A stretch of 64,000 bases of DNA from Haemonchus contortus. Taxonomy: Eukaryota; Nematoda; Chromadorea; Rhabditida; Trichostrongylidae. Positions 1 through 12,300 of the stretch are shown here, in pieces; the stretch's first letter is position 1, and every line of letters begins with the position of its first letter. The translations under genes were made by a program, and so were the position numbers. The stretch spans positions 46,766,373 through 46,830,372 of the forward strand of contig LS997566.1 in assembly GCA_000469685.2 (NCBI GenBank), in the 5' to 3' direction. Under the pieces are notes generated by a model. That model made no database searches. It worked only from the letters and a program-made list of their open reading frames with translations, and was not told the DNA's origin.

Positions 1-1770
1 TGGTCTCTTCCACAAAGAATCCACTGAAATTCTGCGACGGCCACTTGCTATCAACCTACATACTATTCTACTACAGAAATTAGTGGATATTTGAAGTGAT
101 AGGGAACTGGTTTGAAGAGGATACCAGAGATAATCTAGTGATTCAAGCTTTTCTTTCTATGCTCTACAGCTCGAAGGAGATGACGTGCCTGGTGTTTACT
201 TGAGATCGAGGATAAACGAGGGCATTTGGTGATGAAAGGTCTTGAGGGCCAGTAGACTGTGAATGCTTCGACAGTAGATGCTTCGACAAATCCTCACCTC
301 TTTTACATTTTCATGCGAAAGGCAATTGGGATCATTTTATCGGATAAAGATGAACGTCACAAGGAAAACGTCATTTGTGGTCAGGACCTCTGGGTGTAAG
401 GAGCTAAAAGAAATATAGCCCTTCTAACGGGATCGTGATATTTTCAAAGAGGCTACTCGAGAGGCAAACAGGAGGTATCCACTGAGGAAAGGTCATAACT
501 CATAGTCTGACTCTACACTATATACTTGATGACAATTAGATTTGCTGAACATGTGATCAATAGGCCCGGAATGTTGTTTCAACTCAACCTTCGCACTTTC
601 AGTTCACTCGTGATCAGGTTCGCCAGTGAACTATTTATTTCGCATATTTTCAGGTGATCGGGAGCTAGTCATAGGTCAATTCAAAGTTCAGAGCTATATT
701 CAATATTAATACTGATTCATGTAATCGATAGAAAAGTACGCCTCCGATAGGTGAAGTAGAAGTGGCTCGTTCAATAGCGCCCAGACAGAATAGCGCACAT
801 CATTTTTACGGGCAGCATTACCGGTTTTGTTTTGTGTTGCTGGATGCCAACGGGTTCTCGGGATGGAGTTACCCATTTTCATCGATATCGATTGTCTTGT
901 AAGTGTCGAAAAAAACGATTTTCACAGAACCATTTGAGCGTTCTAATTGGATTACCTGCCGTTCTCCTACTGTGACAATGGGACTGGGTTGAGGAGACGC
1001 CATTTGAGCATTAGATGGGTGTATGGGGCTGTCAGAGAACTTCTCTGGCGTGAGATGGACAGCAAAATAGAAATGTTACAACATAATGGGACCAACACCG
1101 CCGTCTAACCATTAGAAGGGCCACGGCAGCAGCGGTTGAGGTATAGAAATAGAGAAAAAATTGAAAAAAAAGTTTAACAGGGGATTCCGAAAAGAGAACA
1201 TTCTGAAGTAGCAGACAATATGGAGAAGAAGCAAATGAACATACAGCAAGGAAAATAGAGGTGTTGACCACCTTGTAAAGGATGAGCTGGGAACGGTATA
1301 GTCTCTCCCAAGTACATCGTCGGCTCAACTTGGTGACAACCTAACGGCTACTGATTTCCGCCCATCAGCACTCCAAAGTTTGTTTTTCTATTATATACTG
1401 CTTTTCATATGCTGTACTGGAACGGCGGAAGCGATGTGAATCGTTCTTGGGTGTTTCAAACAATAAAACGGGTTGAAAAAACGACTCTGACTCAAAAACA
1501 TTGGAAACAGGTTACAATTTGAAGTTTGAGTATTTTCAGGAAGCGAGCCAATGACGAGAATTTTGCATTTCTTGTGATGCACGGGCACTACAGTTGTTGG
1601 CCCACCGTAAAAAAACAACTTGGCAGTAGCCCAAATCCGAGAGATATTTCAGTAAAATACGCCTAAGGCTTTGAAATGTGAAAATCGCAAGTGACTAGGG
1701 AAATAAGCTGATCAAAAATTAATACCACAAGATTTTGATGTGTAACCTATCATATATTGGGGTAAAATGC
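1..1770. other. No supported gene
   Basis: I see no exon chain, RNA gene or repeat with readable structure. Short open frames exist on both strands, but none has flanking splice signals, protein-like composition or similarity to other parts of the window. Probably intergenic or intronic. Confidence 0.5.
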
Positions 1771-1777
1771 TCATTAA

Positions 1778-2070
1778 AGCTTAACGTTTTTTGGCGTTAA
1801 CCAATCCCGTCTGAGGAATGCGCCCCTGCACTCGACTTCAATTCAGAATCGTAGTGGCGAATGAGTGCGGATGTGGTCTATACAAAGACTTGCGGTGGCC
1901 AGCCGATGTACAAGTCAGTGCTTCTATCCTCCCAGACCAGTCTGGTACCAATTAACCGACCCCAGAGGGATGGAAGGCCTGGTTGGCCTAGGCGAGCATC
2001 GATCCGGGATTCGAACCCCTGAACGTGCGTGTTATATAATGCGCCACTTGCTACTATACGACCTCCGCCC
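1778..2070 (-). mobile_element. tRNA-derived SINE, copy A
   Basis: Reads on the minus strand as a tRNA-like head followed by a unique body. The head starts with a GGGCGGAGGT-type sequence and carries an RNA polymerase III B box that is the best preserved of the family; on the plus strand it appears as GGATTCGAACC near 2008-2018. The body matches the other family members in this window (for example 13789-14075 and 46205-46492). Flanks AAAATGCTCATTA and AAAACTCCCATTA resemble a decayed target duplication. Open frames crossing it (for example 1865-2104) are artefacts. Confidence 0.85.
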
Positions 2071-2939
2071 AAAACTCCCATTAGTGATTAATATTGAGGT
2101 TTGATAGCTTAGCATTGGTTTCGACAGGTGCCCAGAGCGCTTCATGGCACATCAGAATAGACCTTAGAAATTAAATTCACAGTAGGAATTGGACAAATCA
2201 GGGCTATAAGTAGGAAAAAAGTCATACTTTGATACCTTGGACGACTGCGCTTGACAAAATGACGTCTTCTGATTTTCAATTTACATGATATTTTGTTTTT
2301 TTCCCAATTTTTTATCGATAAGAACCGTCAGTTTTCAATTGGGTCGGTCTGATCGATAAAGGTATACTCCAGGAATTATCAATGAAATCCTCAAATTGGA
2401 AAAGGCATCAGGTCAAAGTTGCAATTGAAGGGAAGAAGAGACTCTTCAACAATATCAGGCCAGTTTTGATAACTGGGATGGCAGGAAAGAATGTTTTTCT
2501 ACTTGTTTTTGAATCTTTGACTTAACTATGTCTGATCCTGGTCTTATAGTATTCATATTTGCGATATTGACAGGTATTTGTATCATGGTAACAGGTTGTC
2601 GTCTATAAGGAAGTGAAATGGTAAATATTTATCAAAAAAATACTTGAGTGAAAAGACCAGTTATCTTTTCAATACTCTCCGAATCGGAAAGAAATTTTCC
2701 AAAGATATGGGATGCAAGGAGGTATATCACTGGTCTTCTGAGAGGGACTCGGTTCGAAGAGAAAACGATTAAGAGGAAATATCTTGATTAGGGATGGTAT
2801 TATGGACTGTGCAGGGAGAGTAGTAGTGGACCGGCGGAACGGCCGGCACTGCGCGGTGGGGTTGTTGCTTTGTTTGGCGAGCAGTAATTGCTGACGACGT
2901 GTATGATTACACTTTCTCGGCCAGGTGTGACGAAAGGCC

Positions 2940-2975
2940 AACGACGACGGCGACGGAGACGACGACGATGATGAT
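2940..2975. repeat. GAC/GAT-rich trinucleotide tract
   Basis: A short imperfect run of GAC, GGC and GAT triplets. No wider structure is visible. Confidence 0.5.
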
Positions 2976-3441
2976 CACCGGGAAAGTAGTGGTGGACGTT
3001 GCTGACGGAAGATGGTCAGAGGGTAGCTTTGGTCACCGTTGGGAAAATTACGTTGTGATATGAGCCTTCAACTCTCAGAATATCTTCGACCATCAGTGGT
3101 TCCCATAGAAGGTCAAGGTAATCGAGCTTTCAAATGTTATCCGATCATGTACTTGTGCAGACCCTCATTTCTCAGAATCGGTTTAATCTCCATACTCCCT
3201 CCTTTTCTTTTCGATCTGTCGGCCTTTCTGAGTGGAAGTTTTAACCCTTCCTCGGCGACAAATCCTACTTCATGGTGTGCGGATGCCTGAATTTGACTCA
3301 CAGCAGACTTTGGAGACCATTCTTAAGTTTGGTGCCTGGGGTTAGGCTTAGGCACATCTTACTGTGGATCTGCATATTGCTCACTCCGCTCTCGACGATG
3401 TCCATTCTTAGGAAACCATAGAATGGCTCAAAGTGTTCATA

Positions 3442-3611
3442 TTAGTAGTTTATGATAGCGCTATCTTCGGATGGTAATCTCTCTTCAATTGATGAGAGGA
3501 GAAATTTTTCAGCAAGCACCCCTTCCCGTATACTACTGCCCCAGAAAGAAATAATGCCAAAGACGTGGATTGATAGAAAAATGGCTAGGAGAATAGCAGG
3601 GAGTTCAACTT
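3442..3611 (-). CDS. Possible terminal exon of a membrane protein
   Basis: Read on the minus strand, an ATTACAG acceptor is followed by 55 codons and a TAA stop. The peptide opens with a hydrophobic segment of about 24 residues (LPAILLAIFLSIHVFGIISF) and ends in a short charged tail with several Glu, Lys and Arg. This is the pattern of a last exon of a membrane protein. I could not find upstream exons and do not recognise the family, so it may be chance. Confidence 0.25.
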
Positions 3612-3799
3612 CTGTAATGTGTACGGTAGCAATCAAGCAAGGACGCCTAATCATCAGACCGATGAGTCCGTAACTAGTTAACATTCTGATAAGACTAACA
3701 GTAGTACAGTGTGATTTTTGCTGAAAGTACTTCCGGGGCGAATATATTGGTCTTTTTTTACACATTTGATAGTACGTCTGAACTAATAGAGTGACTGTA

Positions 3800-6700
3800 C
3801 AACTTACTTCGGATACTATAATCAGTAAGATATGCTGAACAGTAAGAAATTAAACGGAGCTGAGAGAAAACGAGACCAAATGGATGGTGGTACAGAAAAC
3901 TTATCGAAAATTACAGGCATTCCCTAAATTGATATGCTCTACAACAGGAAACAGAGAGGGTGATCAACCGAAAACCAGAGAAATGAAGAGATGAAACCCG
4001 ACTGTATCACTCATGAAAGAGCTATTATACGGGCAGACAGCTAAGGGATACGATAAGGGCAACTGGACGAGATTGCGTATAGCTAATATGCGAAATTGCT
4101 TCGATCATCAACATGGACAGACGACAGTTTCACAGCAGACGGGAATGTCAACGAAGGTTGCATTGCTTCGAGATATCCAATCAGCAACCTGCTTTTCTCG
4201 TCCCCAGACATTGTCTCTATCCCCACTTCTCCACTTGTTCATGATTTATCGTCCCTGAATTCTTCAAATACGTCGTAGCCACTCAGCGACACGTGATATG
4301 TACCTGATCCAAATAGAACCACGACACAACGGAAGTTTTTCAACCGCATCTGTCATAACGCCAGAATCCACGATACACCACCCATGCTGATACCAGAAAA
4401 CAATGAAAGATCTCTTCAGCGTAGACAATTTCTTTGGGACTTGGCCATCACTGGAAATCAATCCAAAACTGCAGTAATGTTGGGGTGGCGATAGGTTTTC
4501 CGACTACAAGATCCACTTCCCCAGAACGTTCGTGGATTGCTTTAGCATCATCTCCTCAGTCATGAATAAATGTGAACGAAGTTAACTGAAACTGAATTTT
4601 GTTACTATAGATATCGTAGCAAGCACCCTTGCCACCACCTCACCTCCTACAGTCATTCCGAATGCCTTCACTGTCAGAAAAATGCGATTTGTGCCATTTG
4701 CTCAGCTTTTATTTATTGATACAAACCCATTTTACCTTGTGAGGTGTAAGCTAGGTAGACGTTTTTGCTTTTATGCTCTGGGAACATTTTCCCTCTGCTG
4801 CGAGGGATATTTTGATTTTAGAGCTCCCCAAAAAAAAAGTTCAAAAAATAGGTCAGCATTTGTTTCGAACTACATATGAGCCGCATCAGCCCAAACCCAT
4901 GTAATCGGCTATTTATGGGAAACATCGCTAATGACAGCTATAGATGACGAGATCGCATAGCTAGCATGACCGGTTTGGTAATCGGCGAAGTACAACCTGA
5001 GAGGGATAGTAGTGATCAAAAAAGTCGTCTCCATTTGGGCGACTGCCAAAAAGTTTTCACACCAGTCAAAAGGAATTTATAATACTCGAATGGTAAGGCG
5101 CCATGATAATGAACTGAGCGCTATGAAGTGAAAGAAGTCTAGTGAAGAAGTATAGCGAACAAAATGATTCTCCTTATGACCCATTTGGGTATGAATTTCG
5201 TCTGGCCAACTGGAATTTCGAGGTATGAGGGAGTATGGGCAACCAACAAGCGGTCGTAGCCGCGCTGCACTTCCGTTTCAGACTGGTTCCTACTGAAGGT
5301 TGAAACCCGACGAAGACTGACCGCTGCCTTCGCTCTTGCTCTCCGAATCGGCTTTTAAATGTTCCAATTGGACTTTGTACTCTGCTCCTTTACGGGAAGA
5401 AAGAGTGAGGAACACGCCGTGATAGACTTTTTCTTAATCTTGGCTGGCACTTTGACTTGTAAGGGTACCGGCTCTAGCCTCTCTACGACTACAAAAGAAA
5501 GTTTGCATGCAGAGGTTCGTACTTGGGTGGCCGATCTAGCGTTACGGCGACTAAGTTAAAGGTCCTGAAGAAAGCGAAGAGGACAAAACTCAGATCAACC
5601 AAGTTGCGTAAACTCGGAAAAGCAGACTAAGGTCAGTGTCCTCACGAGTGGGAATGTGCTTGGCTTTGACGAGGACTACCAATTTTTCCTGAGGAGACAC
5701 TATTTATTCAGGCTAAAAATTCGGAACTATCATTTTGATTTATCATAGGAACCCACTGAAGGTGTTTCGAAGCCCTGGAAACCTCAGAAGGGCCTGAGCA
5801 AACGTTGTAGGTGACGAACCGCTAACAAATGTCTTGAGCAAAGTCTACGTAGCGCACAAGAAGAGGTCACCGTATTTAATCTCTACTGTCCACTTCACCC
5901 TTTTTGAGGCCAATCAAACAGAGGACGCTTTGCGTTTTCGTCACTTTTAGCTGTTTATTTTTCAATCCGAGTCCTAGCCGAGCATTTGCCCTCAGTCACT
6001 GGAAGAAGAACTAGGAATAATGTCGAAGTTATGAACATGATTCACCTCTGACCGCCCCACCAAAAGCAGAAAGGCTTCTTTAGATTCCTCTCGTTAGGTT
6101 AGGCTTCCTACCGCTCAGAGTTAATCTTCCAAAAGTGTCATATTAAAGCGGGAAACTGGAACAGGGTCACAAAGCTCTTTGAAGCTTATTCATGTCTGTA
6201 TACTGTAGTGCGCACACCTATAAAAGATTTATGTCAATCAGTGCTATGGGGTAGTAAAGTAAGGGAACCAATGACGATGAGCCCACTAGCCCACGGATGA
6301 GGAGAGGACGATGATAGTAATGGCCAATATGTGTTGAGGTTTTCGATTTTTATTTGCTACAAAGAGTTGCTCAAAACGAAAGCGATCGGACGCAGATCGA
6401 TCGATAAAACAATTTGAACAACAGTTTAAAACAATCAATCGATAAATCCATCGGTACAGTATGTTTTTATAGTGAGAACCTGCTTTCTATGGCAACAACA
6501 ACGTACAAACATCATAAGTTAAACCTGCATGAAGCAGCACTGAGAAACTCCGTTGTAGACCTGTTGGAGTAGGACGAACGGGTGCCGTTGCGGCAGCCGA
6601 ACGCCCTCTGACTCCCTTCGAGAAAGTGTAAATTCGAAACGAGTATTGAATTTGTTTACCGTTTTCTTGATTGTCGTCCCATGACGGGTGAAAACAGCAA

Positions 6701-7430
6701 AAAAGATGACATGAAGGTAATGGAGGGGTAAATTTGCCGATGAAATCGATGCATATCATGACGAAAACGAGTTCGAGTAGAGCCAGAAGAGGAGCAGGAA
6801 GATGAGTGAAGGAGGAATCTTCCGACAAAATTTCACTAAGGGAGAGAGGAATAAGGAAGGGTAGGCTAGCGAAGTTGAGGAGAGGAGGAAAGGCGGGGAC
6901 AAGGGATTTTCGGATACCATCACTGAACGGTCAGAGCAAGTGTTTTTTTTTGAAACAAAAGGGAATCCAAAATTACCAGATGTACAAGTTATCTAGGGAA
7001 CCATGTTTCTAAAGCCTTCTCCATCCTTTCTACCTGGATAATTACCCTCCTTTTGCAGGATCTTATCTGACCTTTGCACTTTTTCATGGGTATGATGTGT
7101 TTTCTACTATATAAATTAGCCCGTCATCATGTACTTTGTTTAGTAACTCCGAAAATAAAACCAGACCTCACTATTGAATAACATCGAAAAAAACGAAATA
7201 AAACTTCACTTGAACAATCTTACCGTGTGGAATTTTGGTCAAACAGAATCGGCTTCGACCTCAATAAAGTTCGAACCTTTGGAGGGACAAAAGACGTCAA
7301 CAAATATATCGTACTTAACAACCTCAATTTATTTGTTTCCCGAAAAACATTGAGCTAACCCTAACCAAGACAAAAATCACGAGATAGATGAGCCAGCTGG
7401 ACTAGGCTAAATCAAATGCTTAGGACTGTG
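3800..7430. other. No supported gene
   Basis: Several open frames of 60-113 codons occur on both strands (for example 6487-6828 minus), but none could be joined to another exon with consistent phase. No repeat family seen elsewhere in the window occurs here. Confidence 0.4.
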
Positions 7431-7437
7431 CAGGTAC

Positions 7438-7637
7438 AGGAGCGATGTAATGGCTGCACTTCCAGTCACCACTTCACTCCAGTCTATTTGGCACTTTATC
7501 ATGTACAGCATTACGGTATTATCTTTCTTTCGTCGCAGGAACTTGAGGAAAACGGCTATGATCGATACAATGCCTAGTGTAGTTACAAAGAGAAAGTCTC
7601 GAGAGACGATGAGAAAGGAAAAAAAACTTGGCACCAC
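7438..7637 (-). CDS. Possible transmembrane exon, family unknown
   Basis: On the minus strand an open frame encodes a hydrophobic stretch (FLFVTTLGIVSIIAVFLKFL) directly followed by RRKKDN, the classic pattern of a membrane span with a positive cytoplasmic edge. A donor-like GTACCT follows at 7437-7432. No clean acceptor is visible at the other end and no neighbouring exon was found. It could be a relic or a chance frame. Confidence 0.2.
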
Positions 7638-7829
7638 AATGGCATTGACGTGGAACAGTGGCGGAATAGGTGAATGTCTTTGATGCCGACTGGAACTGGT
7701 TTTCCCTGAACTGAAGACCCCATTGAAGAACTACGCCGGCAAGCTGATTTCATTACCGTCCAGTCAATCAAGGGAAAAACTGATTTTGAGATTGATTCCA
7801 TATCGAAGACCGGTTCTAAGAAAGGCAAA

Positions 7830-9320
7830 ATGATAGAAAAAAGATTTCTACAGAGCGTACCTCACGGAGACTTCACAGGCTCATTTCGTGAGGGAACCGG
7901 CCTCTGTTTGCTCCAGAAACTTCCTCTTTGATAAATATTACGAGGTCGATCTTGAACCAAACTGAGCTGTTCGACTGGAAGGCAGTATCTCTCTTGCATC
8001 ATTGAAGGACGACATGGCTATAACAGGAACCTAGTATAAACCGTGTCGCCCACCAAACGATCGACTTTCTTCTCAAGGGATCTAAAAACTCGCAAAACCA
8101 TCGCTCGAAAGTTTTTCTTACATTTCATTTCACTTGACGATTTTCACGGTCAAAACGCTTACGTTTCCGTTACATAGTGTTGGACTACGAGCGTATTCTG
8201 CTCCAAAAGATACGATAGGCGAAGAGAAGAGGTCGTAAATCGGCACGCTTCGTTGAAATGAACGGCTTTGAGCCGTGAAGAAGACGAATTCGTTGACCCG
8301 ATCTGAATGTGCCGTTTGTCTGGAAGCGTTCAATCATATCGGGGTCGGCACGACCTCATCCAGGCTGCGGCATCTTCAACGTCACCGTACCTGTTCAGTT
8401 GGTGAGTGAGTATCGTCATCTTTATGTAGATGATTTAACTTTTTCTTTTGGATTGTTTTCTTTTCCGCTATAGCCTCACAGGACCTTCTCAAAACTGACT
8501 CACCCTTTTTGAATTGCCTTCTATTTTATTATTTTTTCTTCGAATCTCACGGATAAGGGGAAAGGGGATAAATCTGTGGACCTGTCCATTTGATCAATCC
8601 CATCAAGCCAATCCTGACAGAAAGGTACCTTACACTTTCCATTATCCCCTCCTTCGAAAATACGATCTTTTCTCTTCCTGTCAACGGCAACTCTTAATCC
8701 GTTTAACCTCTACGACCTTGAAGATGGGATGGGACAGACAGTTCTGAATATTCTAGAGGATTTGACTCTGGCCTTCAGCCAGACTCTTCTAGAGCTCGTA
8801 AATTTATAGTTTTCATATGAAACAATTACTTTTTCCGGAGCAATTTCATGAACTGGTCCTTCAAAACCATGAAAATGTGCTCTCGCTAATGATATGACCG
8901 TTCCTGGCCTTCATGGTTTACTTCTAATTGAATAATCATCCCAATGAAAATAACCTAATTTCAAGTTGGGGAAGGGACACTGGACTACCGCTTTTTTCGA
9001 TAAGTTTGCGTAAAGTTTATGAGCTGTACGCTCACCTCATATCCCACTTTCGTCGGCTCATTTACCGACTTTTTTTCGACCGAACTCAGGTTCAACGCCC
9101 GGGTGGACATTGAGGTGTCGCCATCATTAATGAATGTTAGAAAAAGTTCTGTTTGGGTGCTAAATCCTAATTCCTCGCCTGAAACTCCTCTATTCCTTAT
9201 ATGCTATTTCATGAATTTGCTTTTTAATTTATTCCATTTTTTTAGATAACTCCTGAAAGTATTGGCTACGTAGGGAATATTTCAGAGCCATATGCGAAGG
9301 TTATTACCTATACTCCTCAG
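7830..9320. other. No resolved exon; may hold the 5' end of the PAN-ZP gene
   Basis: The PAN-ZP gene that starts to be readable at 9342 must have upstream exons (signal peptide and possibly more PAN domains). None could be assigned here. An open stretch ending at a donor-like site near 9090 (frame through FRRLIYRLFFDRTQ) was considered but has no PAN cysteines. Confidence 0.3.
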
Positions 9321-9341
9321 TCTCCTGCCTTCCTGTCACAG

Positions 9342-12300
9342 CTTAATGTGTCGTAATGGAACTGGTGCTGTTTTCCTTTCTCAAAGTAGTGTAAACAGGA
9401 ATTTTGAAATTGGATCCGGATGTTTTGAACACTGCTCGACGTCAAATTGCACAGGTAGGTATTGAAAATGAAGTTTAATGAAAATAGAGCCGAAGCTAAG
9501 GATAGAACTGGTTTGCTCAGCCATAGAATAAAAAGTAGAACTACTGAGGTGTCAGTGAAGCTTTTCTGATGACTGTTGTATGAGTTAGGGCACGGTCGGA
9601 CGAATGGTAAGGGCAGTAGGCTTACTCCGCACCTCCCACAGCCGCTGCTTTTCCTAAGGCGACTATTAAATCATATAAGAGTAATCCCTTCTATGCGTCG
9701 GCTACAGTAATCCTTTTTGACCATCTGAATATGGTAACTTACCCGTGCTGTAGGTTACTGTGTTTGCAGGGAAACCCGCATAAGCTCATTCGCCTTTCAG
9801 GTGTTCTTCTTTACGACGACAGTTGCGTTTCGTTGAACTCCGACGACGTCTACGGCCTTATCGATGAAAACTTATACTTGAGAAAGGCCTGCGTTCCCGG
9901 TTAGTTCTATATGTAAACTAGAAATGAAAAAGTGAGGTGCATGGTGGAAATTCATAGTCTAGGTGTGATATCCGGATCAGTAGTGGAGATATATCGTGAG
10001 AAGTTCCTGGACAGCACTTCGGAAATGCTCGTGGATGCTGCTGATGAGTACCATTGCCTTAGCCTTTGCTATAAAGAAAAAGTAAGTCGATTAATTTTGA
10101 ACTGAGAAATTTTCAGGGATAGTCCTGCTTCCGACTGTTTTGTACTGATTAGCTGAATTGAGGACACTCTAGTTTAGTAACAAGCATGCCTTGAAGGCTG
10201 CTCTACTGAATTCCCTTATACAATCAGGATTCTCTCAGCAAGCTCCTGGCTCTTTCTAACGACTTTGGCAGCCGATTATCCGATCTGAACTCTTTACTTG
10301 TATCCCTCTTTCCATAACCTCATAGGCTTTTCATTCTGTTTGCTCCCCTAAATCTGCTAACCGTGTTTTTTCTTAAGCTTTCTTGGGGTGTAGATCCTTT
10401 AGAACTTCTAATACACATTAGGAATTCCTTTCATGAGCCTGGTAAGCACCTAGCTGGTTGTTTTTTCAGACTATTGCTTGTGAATCGATAATCTTTTTTG
10501 CGGACAGTGGAGATTGCCTTTTGAATACGGAAAACTCGTCGAATGCCTCGATTCTCAATAATGAAGACGAGTTTCGAGTTACCTATATGGAAAGGAAACA
10601 GTGGAAAAGTACGTCATCATCAAATAAGCTTAAAACTGAGTAGATATCATTTTTTTTAAACGAGTACTATAACCAATAAATCATATATTTGGCGATCTCA
10701 TCTCGATAGGGCCCAGGACTTCGGGTGGGGGCTTCGAAAACGAATGGGGTCATTCGAGCTTGATAGAAATGGATGAAAGTCAAAAACAGATGAGGTCTGA
10801 TGAGAAGTGTGAGAATGGATGAAAGGGCTCTACCAGGTACCAGGTTTTCGATTTCCGAATCTGGAACTCTTCTGCTGAAATTTATCAAGATCAGGGTTTT
10901 CTGGCGAGAGGCTTCAGGCTCGTTGATCGTGACTAAAACTAAAAAACCTCACAACTGATTTGCCTCCAATTAACTGGGCCCAATTTTCAGCGAAAACCCT
11001 TCCATTTCTTCTTAGCTTCCAACAATTCTATCATTAGGCAACGGCATATGTATGTATGTAAGCTGGTCAGGTTACCTACGATGAATACTTCCCTTTCCCC
11101 TTTTTTAACTAGCGAGTCATTCAACTGATCATGGAATGCTCCTTCATGCATTGATCGCCTTCAGAACGTCCCAGAGTGGTGTTTACCTTGAATTTAGGAC
11201 GTGGTCAGTGGGGCATGGATGTCGCGTGTTAGTCTGCAAAGCAACATCTTTCATAAACGATGGCGACACGATCCGGTTACTTTCCCTACAACGAAAGTCA
11301 GACCTGGAGGGCGTAAAGGAATGTGTTTTCGACAGTTTTTGAAGCGTCTTCAAACGGGTCCTAGTCAAGCTCCAGAAACTTACTGCCGCTTGCCAAAAAA
11401 CGATAGGATCAGCGGGAATGAAGTGGATAACAGGGGCAGAAATAATAAGATCTGTTCAATTTTCAAAGATAAAGAATTCTTTTGTTCAACCTTGAAAGTG
11501 GTGCCGTTCAGAGAGAGAACAATGCTCGTACTCGTTCCATCAAGTTCCATGGGATCAAATTCTCATACGTGGTGATAGCCAGCTTGTGAATGTCTCCGGA
11601 GGATCTGACCAGGTAAGCTCCTGTCTTCGGCATTCGCTATGCCACTCAATCTGCTACCCGGACTACTGCAGCCCATCAATTTTCAGTGCCTTTCGATGTG
11701 CAAAAGTTGCGACTTTGTAATTTACAATGAAATGCTTTCCGAGTGTTTCTTAGTGAACAACGACGAACATGGGCAACAATTCGATTTTCTTGACGATCAC
11801 TATCAGGTGCATAAGGCGATTATCCAGGTTATGGGCGTTATCCCAGATAGAGTCATGAGCGAGACAACTAAATAGGAAGCGATAGAAAAGAGTAGCGAGA
11901 CAACTAGATATGTAGGAAAAGCTGGGAACGCTGCACACTGTTATATAACTGGTTATATAAGAATGTGCACCGTTCCCTAATTGGTTATAACGCTACGCAT
12001 CTTCGGGGCTTTTTGAGCAAAACCTTTGGCTTCAGGATTGGAAACAAAGAAATATAATTAATCTTGAATGATAATAATTATCAATATAATGAATAAATAA
12101 AAGTTTAGGTTTTCGAAAGTATTTGTAAACGACCTACTGTGGAGAACTGTTCATCGAAAAACGCTCTATATATTTCATACTACGGATATAATTCAATAAT
12201 CAGAAATGCATGCCTCCAGAAGTGAGTCCATCGGTGGAACCGAGTTAATTATTTGATTTTTCAAAATGACGGGCCGTTGCCAAAGCCGGTACGGTTGCCC